Shown one piece after another: positions 1 through 7,221 of a stretch of 12,556 nt of DNA (within the stretch, counting starts at the first letter, position 1; the number at the start of each line of letters is the position of its first letter). Position numbers and translations under genes: made by a program. Under the pieces are notes generated by a model. The model was not told the DNA's origin, did not search any database, and saw only the letters and a program-made list of their open reading frames with translations. This DNA is from Oscillospiraceae bacterium. Lineage in GTDB: Bacteria; Bacillota; Clostridia; Oscillospirales; Ruminococcaceae. The stretch spans positions 1 through 12,556 of the forward strand of contig JAEDOB010000033.1 in the NCBI GenBank assembly GCA_016302225.1, written 5' to 3'.

Positions 1-247
1 GCTTGTAAAATTCTTCATCGGTGTGAAATTCATTTACATTGTCAAAATCTGATTTTCCAAGCGTCAGAAGTCCTATCATTGTCAGCAGAATATCTCCGTT
101 TTTGATTTGCGGCTGTGACCTTTTTTCGGTTCTCATTCTGTTGGCTTTTTTGATAAGGTCGGACTTTCCCAGAACTTGTCCTACAAGGGATAATCCGCTG
201 GGGGTTATCAGTCTTTCATTGCTTGTTACTATCTCTATTTTCCGCAT
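1..247 (-). CDS. IS1380-like transposase, N-terminal part (runs off left edge)
   Basis: The first 82 residues of a transposase are visible; the gene continues beyond the window's left edge. The protein opens with MRKIEIVTSNERLITPSG, followed by a short helical segment and then NGDILLTMIGLLTLGKSDFD and an N-EFHTDEEFYK stretch. This order (an LT-x-x-G-L start, then a D-x-L-x-x-x-x-G-L-L-x-x-G-K-x-D-F block followed by acidic residues) is what I associate with the N-terminus of IS1380-family DDE transposases, which cut and paste the element. The catalytic residues lie outside the window. The start ATG (245-247) is preceded by a purine-rich GAAGAGG. An extended -10 promoter lies about 50 bp upstream. 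It sits downstream of, and in the same orientation as, the phosphatase gene and is probably an insertion unrelated to the kinase operon. Family assignment rests on motif memory, not a search. Confidence 0.72.
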   Translation of the reverse strand, partial: MRKIEIVTSNERLITPSGLSLVGQVLGKSDLIKKANRMRTEKRSQPQIKNGDILLTMIGLLTLGKSDFDNVNEFHTDEEFYK

Positions 248-296
248 TTTCCTCTTCACCTTTCCGGTGCTGTTTTTCAGCTTTTCTTATGCTTCT

Positions 297-325
297 ATTA
301 TACCATATTTTCGGGCTTTTGGGAA
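297..325 (-). promoter_or_regulatory. Promoter of the IS1380-like transposase gene
   Basis: Read on the minus strand, a perfect TATAAT (297-302) is preceded by TGG, giving an extended -10. A 17-bp spacer separates it from TTCCCA (320-325), a 4-of-6 match to the -35 consensus. It lies about 50 bp upstream of the transposase start codon, as expected for a gene that carries its own promoter. Confidence 0.5.
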
Positions 326-340
326 GAGGTTGCGGGTTTA

Positions 341-357
341 GTTTTGCGGAATCAGGG
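341..357. repeat. Possible terminal inverted-repeat end of the IS1380-like element
   Basis: Read toward the transposase, CCCTGATTCCGCAAAAC (complement of 341-357) begins with CC and lies just outside the transposase promoter, where the outer end of an IS1380-type element would be expected. The other end is outside the window, so neither the inverted repeat nor a target-site duplication can be confirmed. The exact boundary is inferred. Confidence 0.25.
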
Positions 358-366
358 TTAATCAAT

Positions 367-398
367 AAAAACCGCTGAAATAATTATCATCTTGGCGG
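367..398 (-). terminator. Weak candidate terminator of the kinase/phosphatase operon
   Basis: On the minus strand, about 35 bp after the phosphatase stop codon, CCGC and GCGG (395-398 and 372-375) can pair around a 19-nt A/T-rich loop, and a run of five T follows (complement of 367-371). The stem is only 4 bp, so this is a weak candidate. It is the only hairpin with a T-tract I see between the operon and the transposase gene. Confidence 0.28.
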
Positions 399-431
399 GA
401 AACACCTATTGACCTGTATTTTGTCAGAAAA

Positions 432-1157
432 CTATTCCATCAGAACGATCGCAGAATAATTATCCGCTCCGCTGCCCATGCGTGAAAAAAGTATCTTCTG
501 CATTTCTTCAAGCCATTTATCGGGAGAATTTGAACGGCGCAAAGCCTTCTCCATTTCTTCTTCCAGCACATATTGCCAGAAGCCGTCCGAACACAGGAGA
601 AATGCGTTGACATCGTTTTTTTTCTTTACCGAATAGACCGTGCTTACGGAAGGCTTCATTTTTTCCCCGTCAACTCCCAGTGCCCTGACAAGCCTGCTGC
701 GGTCTGTATCGGAACGTATCTGCGCTTCTGTTATCTCCCCCATAGCCACCTTTATCTGCGATACGCTGTGATCCTTTGTCTGCGATGCTATCCTTCCGTT
801 GACGAAATGATACAAGCGGGAATCTCCGATATGCGCCCAGATATACTTCCGTTTGTCAATATCCGCAGCAAATACCACAGCGGTGCTTTTCATTTTTGCG
901 GCTTTTGTCTGGCAGGCAAGTATGCTTCGGTTAGCCTGCTCAAGCACTTCATTCATTTGCTCCATGTTGATCGATGTGACCCTGTCAAAATTATCGGATA
1001 TGGTTTTTACTGCCGTTTCCGAAGCTTTTTTTCCCTGTCCGCAGCCGCCCAGACCGTCTGCGACCACTGCTGCAAGCCTGCCGTTTTCCGACCTGACAAA
1101 CACGGAATCCTCATTGATCTCACGTCCGCCGCATTCGCTTATGTATGCGTATTCCAT
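432..1157 (-). CDS. PP2C-family Ser/Thr protein phosphatase (PrpC/Stp-like)
   Basis: A 241-aa soluble metal-dependent phosphatase that removes phosphate from Ser/Thr in proteins, presumably opposing the two kinases encoded just upstream. All expected PP2C motifs are present in order: GGREINEDS (10-18), VVADGLGG (31-38, metal ligand D34), GDSR (111-114), KDHS (128-131), CSDGFW (189-194, metal ligand D191) and ADN (231-233, metal ligand D232). Length matches stand-alone bacterial PrpC/Stp enzymes. It has no membrane segment or signal peptide. The reading frame is open upstream to 1250, but I chose the ATG at 1155-1157: it has an AAAGGGG ribosome-binding site 5 nt away, begins exactly at the family's usual N-terminus, and lies 16 bp beyond the stop of the upstream kinase instead of overlapping it. 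It is the last gene of the operon. Confidence 0.93.
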   Translation of the reverse strand: MEYAYISECGGREINEDSVFVRSENGRLAAVVADGLGGCGQGKKASETAVKTISDNFDRVTSINMEQMNEVLEQANRSILACQTKAAKMKSTAVVFAADIDKRKYIWAHIGDSRLYHFVNGRIASQTKDHSVSQIKVAMGEITEAQIRSDTDRSRLVRALGVDGEKMKPSVSTVYSVKKKNDVNAFLLCSDGFWQYVLEEEMEKALRRSNSPDKWLEEMQKILFSRMGSGADNYSAIVLME

Positions 1158-1173
1158 ATATGCCCCTTTCCGA

Positions 1174-2958
1174 TTACTGACCGTCTGTGTTCTCTTTATC
1201 CACCATTGTAAAGCTGTTTTCGCATAGCTCAATGTTCTGCTTATTTTCATTGCTTATATCTGCGGAAAGATATTTTTCGCCCGAACGATAGAAAATTTGC
1301 GCATCACGCAGAAATACACTTTCGCAATTTTTTGCATACAGCTTTCCGCAGCAGATAAGCTCAATACTGCCGTCATTTTCCTTGTAATAAATCAGGTATG
1401 CCGTTTCGGAAGTGTTCAGCGCAAATGCCGCACAAATGTAATATTCATTTTCACCGTCCCCGTCCATATCCTCCATGACATAGCTGTACACAGGCTTATC
1501 CTTTTCAAAATCAAAGCCGTGCTCGCCGACATATTCGCTGAATGAATTTATAGCGGGCGGTATTATCAGTACACCAAAGGACTGCGATACCGGAGGGTCC
1601 TCTTTCTCCAAAGAAGCCGGTTCAATAGGCGCTATGGGAGAACCGACAGACGGCTTTACCTTCAGAAGAGCTGACGGGTCATCGGCAGCGGCTTTTTCGG
1701 TATTGGCAAGGTCAATAACCAGCCTTCCTCTGATATACGCCTCATCTTCATAAGTCGGCAGACCGTACATTACTGTGGGAGAATAGGGTTCATAGCTTGG
1801 TGCCGCAGTCACTATCTCTATCCTTTGGGAGGTCTGAGGAGCTTCTGTGTACTGTGTGACTGATTCGTCGGTCGTATGCAGCGCAATGGCTTCTTCGGCG
1901 TCCCTGTCGGACAGCTTAATTGCGGAAAATGCCGCAGCGACAATGACCGCAGCCACCAAAGCTGCCGCAATTATCGGCTTTTTCCGAGAACCTGCCTTGC
2001 CGTTTTCATAGAGAACCTTATACAGCTCGTCCATGCTCTGCAAACGGTCCTCCTTGTTGACAGCAAGACCCTTCATTATTGCCGCTTCACAGGCAGGCGG
2101 GACATCATCGCAAAGCTCCGACAACGGCGTAAGCTCTGCCGAATCCTGTATGCGTGCCACAGAATCGGGGGGCTTTTTTCCCGTTATCATGCGGTATAAT
2201 ACGGCAGAAACGGCATACACATCAGTCCACGGTCCCTGCCCGCCGTGACGGCTGTACTGCTCAAACGGCGCATATCCGTATTTCACGATTACCGACATAC
2301 TTTTTTCGTCGGAATAATTTCTTGACGCTCCGAAGTCTATCAAGATAGGACCGCTTTTTTCGGAAATAATAATATTATCGGGGCTTATATCACGATGTAT
2401 AAGTCCTTTTTTATGCAGCTGTGAAAGGGCTGAAATGACAGGCTTCAGAATTTCCGATGCTTCTAAAAAGCTGACTCTTCCGCCCTGCTCTGTAAGATAG
2501 GTTTCCAGAGATTTTCCGCTGACAAATTCCATAAAAATATAACCCGTGCCGTTTTCGGTGATATAGTCCTTTACATTGACAATACCCTCCATTCCGTCAA
2601 ACTGCGCAAGCTGTTTTGCTTCACGTTCAAAGCGTTCAAGACCCTTGGAAAATTCATCGTCATAGCCCGAAAAGGGATAAATAGTCATACCGTCGGGAGA
2701 ACTGAATCCACGTCCCGATATTTCTGCGGGATAATACTCCTTTACCGCATATTTGGCATTCAGCTCTTTATTGTAAGCCGTATAGGTTATTCCAAATCCG
2801 CCCTCACCTATCGCCCGTCCGATAATATATTTTCCGCCGATAACGGTAAACAGGGGCAGCTGATAATCCTCCCAAACATATTCTGTTGTGTTAAATCCGC
2901 AGTCGCCGCAAATTCCGTCTTTTATATTACTGCCAAAGCAGTCGGGACACATTTCCAT
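1174..2958 (-). CDS. Transmembrane Ser/Thr protein kinase with N-terminal zinc ribbon and extracellular domain
   Basis: A 594-aa Hanks-type kinase. Residues 4-20 form a small zinc ribbon (C4xxC7...C17xxC20). The kinase domain spans about 44-318: glycine loop GEGGFG (51-56), ATP lysine K73 in AVKEYYP, likely helix-C glutamate E113, catalytic loop HRDISPDN (188-195) with D190 and N195, DFG (208-210) and an activation-segment end APFE (230-233). The usual catalytic-loop lysine (HRDxKPxN) is serine S192. One membrane helix follows at 328-347, then about 245 extracellular residues starting with a Thr/Pro-rich linker. That region ends in a domain containing DMDGDGENEY (497-506), a calcium-loop or FG-GAP-like motif. 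AAGGAG sits 9 nt before the chosen ATG. The gene starts 11 bp after the upstream paralogous kinase, whose stop codon overlaps this ribosome-binding site, so translation is probably coupled. The extracellular ligand is unknown. Confidence 0.92.
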   Translation of the reverse strand: MEMCPDCFGSNIKDGICGDCGFNTTEYVWEDYQLPLFTVIGGKYIIGRAIGEGGFGITYTAYNKELNAKYAVKEYYPAEISGRGFSSPDGMTIYPFSGYDDEFSKGLERFEREAKQLAQFDGMEGIVNVKDYITENGTGYIFMEFVSGKSLETYLTEQGGRVSFLEASEILKPVISALSQLHKKGLIHRDISPDNIIISEKSGPILIDFGASRNYSDEKSMSVIVKYGYAPFEQYSRHGGQGPWTDVYAVSAVLYRMITGKKPPDSVARIQDSAELTPLSELCDDVPPACEAAIMKGLAVNKEDRLQSMDELYKVLYENGKAGSRKKPIIAAALVAAVIVAAAFSAIKLSDRDAEEAIALHTTDESVTQYTEAPQTSQRIEIVTAAPSYEPYSPTVMYGLPTYEDEAYIRGRLVIDLANTEKAAADDPSALLKVKPSVGSPIAPIEPASLEKEDPPVSQSFGVLIIPPAINSFSEYVGEHGFDFEKDKPVYSYVMEDMDGDGENEYYICAAFALNTSETAYLIYYKENDGSIELICCGKLYAKNCESVFLRDAQIFYRSGEKYLSADISNENKQNIELCENSFTMVDKENTDGQ

Positions 2959-2969
2959 AGATTTTCTCC

Positions 2970-5462
2970 TTATGTATTTTTATTTATCATTTCCTCGGCA
3001 TTTTCAACATATTCCACATCAATATTATATTTTTCGGCATATTCTTCGATATAGCCTATGTCATTTGGAGTTGTGTATATTGTATTTACATAGCCCAGAT
3101 CATTATCGGATATATAGGTTACAGTGCGTGGGATAAAAACGCTCCTTGCATTGCTGTAATCACTCAGACAGGTTTCTTCAAGCCTTGTAACATTACTGCC
3201 GAATATAATGTTATTTATGGCGGCTGCCTTCTTCGGACTGTCGGAATATTTTATTACAACACAATCGTCATCCGTAAAATATTTGATGATGTTTTTTGTG
3301 TAGTCATTGTAATCGACAAAAGAAGAGGAAATAGCAGTGTCCGGCACCCTTCCTTTAGGGTCAGATCTTATAAAAAAGTATTCAAATTTTACCACAATGC
3401 AGTCTGTATAGCCCCTCATACTGCTCACTCTTATCTTCCTGTCGGCGTAAAGAGAATCAAAATATTCCTTTATCCGACTGTTATAATCAGCACTGCCATC
3501 ACAAAATTGCTGATAAGTAAGATTTGTTAAGTATGAACTGCCTGTGTCGATTATCTCCATGCTTTCGTTTTTCGTATATTGGTCGGAATTAATGTAAAGG
3601 GTACCTCCGGTCACATAAAATTCGGGAACATTATCATCGGTAAACTCCACGGAATACATTTCTTCCGCAAGCTTTTTTACCGCAGGACAGCTGCTTTTTC
3701 CCACGGCTGTAATATATTCGGAAAATTCACTTATCAGCTCATCGGAAATTTCCGTATTGTCGGGGAAATGAACATTGTAATAGGAGGACGGCTCCCTTTT
3801 AAGCGACCTGATAATGCTTTCCGCAGCATCGTTCGTTATCCCGTCGGAAAGGTAAATATCCGATAATGACCTTCCCCAGACAAACTGTTCATCCAAATTG
3901 CTGTGCAAAATAAATCCCGCAGGAAAAACTACACTTTCCAGCTTATCGCATGAACCGAAAGCGTTTGCCCCCATATAAAGCTCTTTGGAGGGCAGCTCAA
4001 TATTTTTTATATCCGTACCGAAAAATGCGTTTTCTCCGATATACTCCACACTATCGGGAATATTTACCTCGGTCAGTGATGTATGTGAAAAGGCTTCTGC
4101 TCCGATATAGCTGAGCTTTTCGGGAAATGTGACCTTCTCCAGAGAGGAAATTCGCTTGAAAACTCCGTCACCTATCTCGGTTATACTGTCGGACAATACC
4201 GCCCGCTTGATAGTATGTCTGTACTCAAACCATGTTTTGCTGTCGGTTTCCAGACGTCCTTCCGCATTGATATTTAACACACCGTCATAGGTAATATACC
4301 AGCTGCCGTTCTCCAGCTCGCCGAAAGCAATATCAGCATATATATCTTCCTCCGGAACAGAAGTCTGAACACTCTCCGTCTGCACGGAAAAATCCGCAGC
4401 TTCAACGGCAGTGATCTCCTCGGAATTTTTCGGCAAAATGAAAAAAACTCCTGTCAAAACGCAAACCGCCGCCAATACTGCAATAGGAATAAGCCTTCCG
4501 ATTTTTATATCATTCTGCTCCTGACGGTATAAAGCATCATAAAGCTCATTTGCCGAAATAAAACGCTCGCCTGCATTGACCGACAAGCCCTTCATTATTG
4601 CTTTTTCACGCTGCTTTGAGATCCTTACGCCAAGCTTTGATATGGGTATCGGCTTAGCATTTCCGCCCAGCCTTTCCATAGCGTCGGGAGGAACTGCTCC
4701 CGTTATCATTTTATATATAGTGGCACAAAGGGCGTATATATCTGTCCACGGTCCCTGAGCACCGACTGAGGTGTATTGTTCGGGCGGAGCGTACCCATGC
4801 TTTAATATGACCGTCATTGACTTATCGGCGTTATACTCTCTTGCGGAACCGAAATCAATAAGGACAAGCTCATCATCAGCGCTTAAAATAAGATTATCGG
4901 GACTTATATCCCTGTGTATTATCCCTTCCCTTTCTATTTTGTCCAGAGCGGAAATAATGGGCGCAATAAGGGTAAATGCCCTTTCGGGAGAAAGCCTTCC
5001 GCCGTTATTTTCAAGGTACTCTTTTAGGGAAATACCCTCAACGAAATTCATGATTATGTAGCCTGTGTTATTTTCGCCGATAAAGTTTTTTACATTTACA
5101 ATATTTCTTATACCGTCAAATTTTGCAAGCTTGGCAGCCTCCTGTTTAAAGTGCCTCAGACCATTGGAATATTCGTCGGCAGTATCGGAAAAGGTTTTTA
5201 TTTCGGTTCCTGCCGTTCTCGATGACAGCCCACGGGGAAAATATTCCTTTACTGCGCATTTGCTGCCCAGCGTTTTATCATATGCCGCATAGGTGATACC
5301 GAATCCGCCTTCGCCGATCACTCTGCCTATCTCATATCTTCCGCCGATAATTATCCTCGGAGCAAGACAGGCTTCGGGGCAATGATATTCCGATATGTCA
5401 TAACCGCATGAAGAACATATGCTGTCGGCACCTATCTCTGTAAAGCAATTTATACAACGCAT
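2970..5462 (-). CDS. Transmembrane Ser/Thr protein kinase with zinc ribbon and extracellular BspA-type LRR region
   Basis: An 830-aa Hanks-type kinase, paralogous to the next gene through the ribbon and kinase domains. Zinc ribbon cysteines are C3, C6, C16 and C19. The kinase domain (about 43-315) has GEGGFG (50-55), K72 in AVKEYFP, E108, HRDISPDN (183-190, with serine S187 in place of the usual lysine), DFG (203-205) and APPE (225-228). A membrane helix lies at 324-343. The extracellular part opens with a beta-rich segment (388-410), then about four BspA-type LRRs (roughly 420-525) with the ITEIGDGVF / SVEYIGENAF pattern. A mixed region of no recognised family follows (roughly 560-760), then another LRR-like stretch near the C-terminus. 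The ATG at 5460-5462 is directly preceded by two in-frame TGA codons, which rules out a longer protein; its ribosome-binding site (GGTGAT) is weak. It lies 86 bp after the upstream gene, with a hairpin between them. Confidence 0.92.
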   Translation of the reverse strand: MRCINCFTEIGADSICSSCGYDISEYHCPEACLAPRIIIGGRYEIGRVIGEGGFGITYAAYDKTLGSKCAVKEYFPRGLSSRTAGTEIKTFSDTADEYSNGLRHFKQEAAKLAKFDGIRNIVNVKNFIGENNTGYIIMNFVEGISLKEYLENNGGRLSPERAFTLIAPIISALDKIEREGIIHRDISPDNLILSADDELVLIDFGSAREYNADKSMTVILKHGYAPPEQYTSVGAQGPWTDIYALCATIYKMITGAVPPDAMERLGGNAKPIPISKLGVRISKQREKAIMKGLSVNAGERFISANELYDALYRQEQNDIKIGRLIPIAVLAAVCVLTGVFFILPKNSEEITAVEAADFSVQTESVQTSVPEEDIYADIAFGELENGSWYITYDGVLNINAEGRLETDSKTWFEYRHTIKRAVLSDSITEIGDGVFKRISSLEKVTFPEKLSYIGAEAFSHTSLTEVNIPDSVEYIGENAFFGTDIKNIELPSKELYMGANAFGSCDKLESVVFPAGFILHSNLDEQFVWGRSLSDIYLSDGITNDAAESIIRSLKREPSSYYNVHFPDNTEISDELISEFSEYITAVGKSSCPAVKKLAEEMYSVEFTDDNVPEFYVTGGTLYINSDQYTKNESMEIIDTGSSYLTNLTYQQFCDGSADYNSRIKEYFDSLYADRKIRVSSMRGYTDCIVVKFEYFFIRSDPKGRVPDTAISSSFVDYNDYTKNIIKYFTDDDCVVIKYSDSPKKAAAINNIIFGSNVTRLEETCLSDYSNARSVFIPRTVTYISDNDLGYVNTIYTTPNDIGYIEEYAEKYNIDVEYVENAEEMINKNT

Positions 5463-5501
5463 TATTCATCACCAATAGTATTTCCGATCACCTGACGGTA
5501 T

Positions 5502-5542
5502 GATGCGGGTGTTTCCCCATCATTTGCGGAGAAACACCCATC
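5502..5542 (-). promoter_or_regulatory. Intercistronic stem-loop between the 418-aa gene and the LRR kinase gene
   Basis: The arms GGGTGTTTC (5507-5515) and GAAACACCC (5531-5539) pair perfectly over 9 bp with a 15-nt loop. The pairing extends outward by 3 bp across a 2-nt bulge. The hairpin begins 6 nt after the stop of the 418-aa gene. No T-tract follows on the minus strand, so it is not a classic terminator. An mRNA processing or stability element, or an attenuator that sets relative expression, fits better. Confidence 0.45.
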
Positions 5543-5548
5543 AAAAGC

Positions 5549-6805
5549 CTATTCTGTTTCCTCGGACGTATCGGGACAGGACAGCATTTCATCATCGGAA
5601 CAATTATGAATGCACTTTTTATCGGGGTTGTAGGAATATTCCCATATATCCGAAAAGGTAAGCATGGGGTCCTGACACATCATACACATCATAAGAAAAT
5701 TTTCATAAGGATTAGCGGCATACAGATGCCCGAATCTGCACCTTGTCAGCGTTTCGTTGGTGTTCCTCACAAAATTATAGTAATTTCGCTTAACATCAAC
5801 ATCGCTTCGCATAGCAAGCGTTTTTTCCGCAGCAATAATAAAGCAGAGCGTTACCACATCAAACCTTTCGGGCTGCTTTATCCCCTTTTTCAGGTCGGAA
5901 ATACGTTTCCTGTTAAACCGTTTTTCACCGAAAAGCCCGCATAATACAGACTGTGTCATAGGGCACAGATTTCCGTGGCTGTCAATGGGAACGCCCGCAT
6001 ATATACGCCGTTCAATATCCAGTGCGCTGATGCCTTCCGGGCTTTTGGGCGGCAGGGTTTTTCCCATATTTTCATTTTCATAATTGATATTTTGGGCGAT
6101 TATCTCACAAGCCTCATCATACAGGCTTTCAAAAACCTCCCTGATGGTTTCTGACTGCTTTGTGCCCTTATATTCTCCGAGGAAATTCATAAGCTCCTCC
6201 TCACTGACGATACGCATAAGATAATCCTGTATCATAGAAGGAGAAGTAAGGTTTGTTTTTGATGGAGAGTCAACGCCCGAAATGTCCTCATACTGCGCTG
6301 TCAGACGCTTCATATCCGCATAGGAAAGCTCATTTCTGAAGCAGTACCAATAAATGACCTCATATGGGTCGTTAAAATCGAAATCCATATCTCCGATGGC
6401 ATTTATAAGAAACTCAGAAACCTCGCTGCTGCTCATTTTCAAGCCAAAGCCAATGAGAAAAACGGTATCTCTGGTCACACAGTGCTGAGAAAGCCAGTTC
6501 CCCGCAGCGGCAGAAAGCTTCGTACCCGACTCCGCCATTGAGGAAGGGACCTTGTTTTCCCGAAAAGAACCGATTATGTATTCACGGTAATCAACGTCCT
6601 GACGGCTTCTTCCGCCGGGATGGACTCTGCGGTAAATAAATCTTTTGAGATAATCGCAGAAATGGATACGTCCGATCTTGTTTTTCAGATAGTTATAGAT
6701 CGTTTCCGATTCCTGATTGAAAAAATCGCTGTTTTCGATAATATCGTAAAACTCATTTTCCGCAAGATTTGTGAATTCAAAGGCTTCTGTATTTTCTGCA
6801 ATCAT
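5549..6805 (-). CDS. Unrecognised 418-aa soluble protein, first gene of the kinase/phosphatase operon
   Basis: I do not recognise a named family. The protein has no signal peptide or membrane helix, so it is probably cytoplasmic, and it looks mostly helical. Two segments resemble each other. The first is 111-165: RDTVFLIGFGLKM, then EVSEFL, NDPYEVIYWYC and SYADM. The second is 313-387: FDVVTLCFIIAAE, then NYYNFV, ANPYENFLMMC and TFSDI. The first segment recalls helical modules that I have seen as R-D-x-x-x-x-x-x-F-x-L...E-x-x-x-L-L in uncharacterised Clostridia proteins. A basic stretch (294-310) separates them. The C-terminal tail carries closely spaced cysteines (C398, C402, C410) and acidic residues. 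The ATG has a GGGGGAAAG ribosome-binding site 6 nt upstream. As first gene of an operon with two kinases and a phosphatase, it is a candidate substrate or regulator, but that is only context. Confidence 0.85.
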   Translation of the reverse strand: MIAENTEAFEFTNLAENEFYDIIENSDFFNQESETIYNYLKNKIGRIHFCDYLKRFIYRRVHPGGRSRQDVDYREYIIGSFRENKVPSSMAESGTKLSAAAGNWLSQHCVTRDTVFLIGFGLKMSSSEVSEFLINAIGDMDFDFNDPYEVIYWYCFRNELSYADMKRLTAQYEDISGVDSPSKTNLTSPSMIQDYLMRIVSEEELMNFLGEYKGTKQSETIREVFESLYDEACEIIAQNINYENENMGKTLPPKSPEGISALDIERRIYAGVPIDSHGNLCPMTQSVLCGLFGEKRFNRKRISDLKKGIKQPERFDVVTLCFIIAAEKTLAMRSDVDVKRNYYNFVRNTNETLTRCRFGHLYAANPYENFLMMCMMCQDPMLTFSDIWEYSYNPDKKCIHNCSDDEMLSCPDTSEETE

Positions 6806-6876
6806 ATTGAGCTTTCCCCCGTTAATAGAATAAATGCAGAACGGTTCGCCGCCTTAGCACTCTGGGCTTATTATCC

Positions 6877-6889
6877 GTTATACTATAAC
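6877..6889. promoter_or_regulatory. 13-nt palindrome in the operon leader, possible operator
   Basis: GTTATACTATAAC is a perfect palindrome around one central base. It sits about 18-30 nt downstream of the transcription start expected from the promoter at 6914-6942, a position where a repressor could block the operon. Its A/T-rich make-up means it could also be chance or a second weak -10 element. Confidence 0.3.
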
Positions 6890-6913
6890 AATTGCAGAGT
6901 TAAACTACAAGCT

Positions 6914-6942
6914 ATTATAACATAAACCGCACCAAAAATCAA
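6914..6942 (-). promoter_or_regulatory. Main promoter of the kinase/phosphatase operon
   Basis: On the minus strand, TTGATT (6937-6942) is followed by a 17-bp spacer and a perfect TATAAT (6914-6919), which also has the extended TGT immediately before it. It predicts a start near 6907 and a leader of about 100 nt before the 418-aa gene. It is the best sigma-A promoter in the window and the only strong one upstream of the operon. Confidence 0.72.
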
Positions 6943-6978
6943 CGTTTTTTTCAAAGGAATATTGAAAAACCGTTCTGC

Positions 6979-7221
6979 CGTTTGATTTATTTATATTATA
7001 TCACAGCATTTTTTTAATCTTGTAACGTCGGTTTTACACCTCTCGGCAATGCCCCGTATATGGTAATACAAATAACAGCTTGTTGTGAAAATACACATAT
7101 ATTACTGTGCAGTTATTGTACTATATTGCTAAACACTCTTTAATTCATCAGCGGAAAATCGGAGGTAAATTGCTGTAAATAAATCAGGTAAACCGCTTGT
7201 TACAGCTTTATTCTGCCGATA
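6979..7221. other. Intergenic stretch without a recognisable gene
   Basis: The space between the divergent genes (6806-7295, about 490 bp) holds the promoters and repeats listed separately. The rest is A/T-rich and has no convincing gene. One Shine-Dalgarno-like GGAGGT lies near 7161-7166, but the only nearby start (TTG) is followed by one codon and a stop, so it is either chance or the remnant of a lost gene. Confidence 0.5.

Larger units (their letters stand above)
6836..6978. repeat. 11-bp perfect inverted repeat flanking the operon promoter
   Basis: GCAGAACGGTT (6836-6846) and its exact complement AACCGTTCTGC (6968-6978) lie 121 bp apart, on either side of the minus-strand promoter at 6914-6942. 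The arms could be a pair of regulator binding sites or a DNA-looping arrangement. There is no direct evidence of binding. Confidence 0.4.

Noticed and set aside
39..341. Plus-strand open frame of 100 codons with hydrophobic content
   Set aside because: It lies opposite the transposase start, its promoter and the element end, has no ribosome-binding site, and the minus-strand frame has recognisable transposase motifs.
573..1211. Long plus-strand open frame opposite the phosphatase
   Set aside because: It is a shadow of the coding strand; the phosphatase has all PP2C motifs and the plus frame shows no domain, start signal or promoter.
1158..1250. Longer N-terminus for the phosphatase starting at 1250
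   Set aside because: It would overlap the end of the upstream kinase gene by 77 bp, adds 31 residues with no family counterpart, and lacks the good ribosome-binding site found at 1163-1168.
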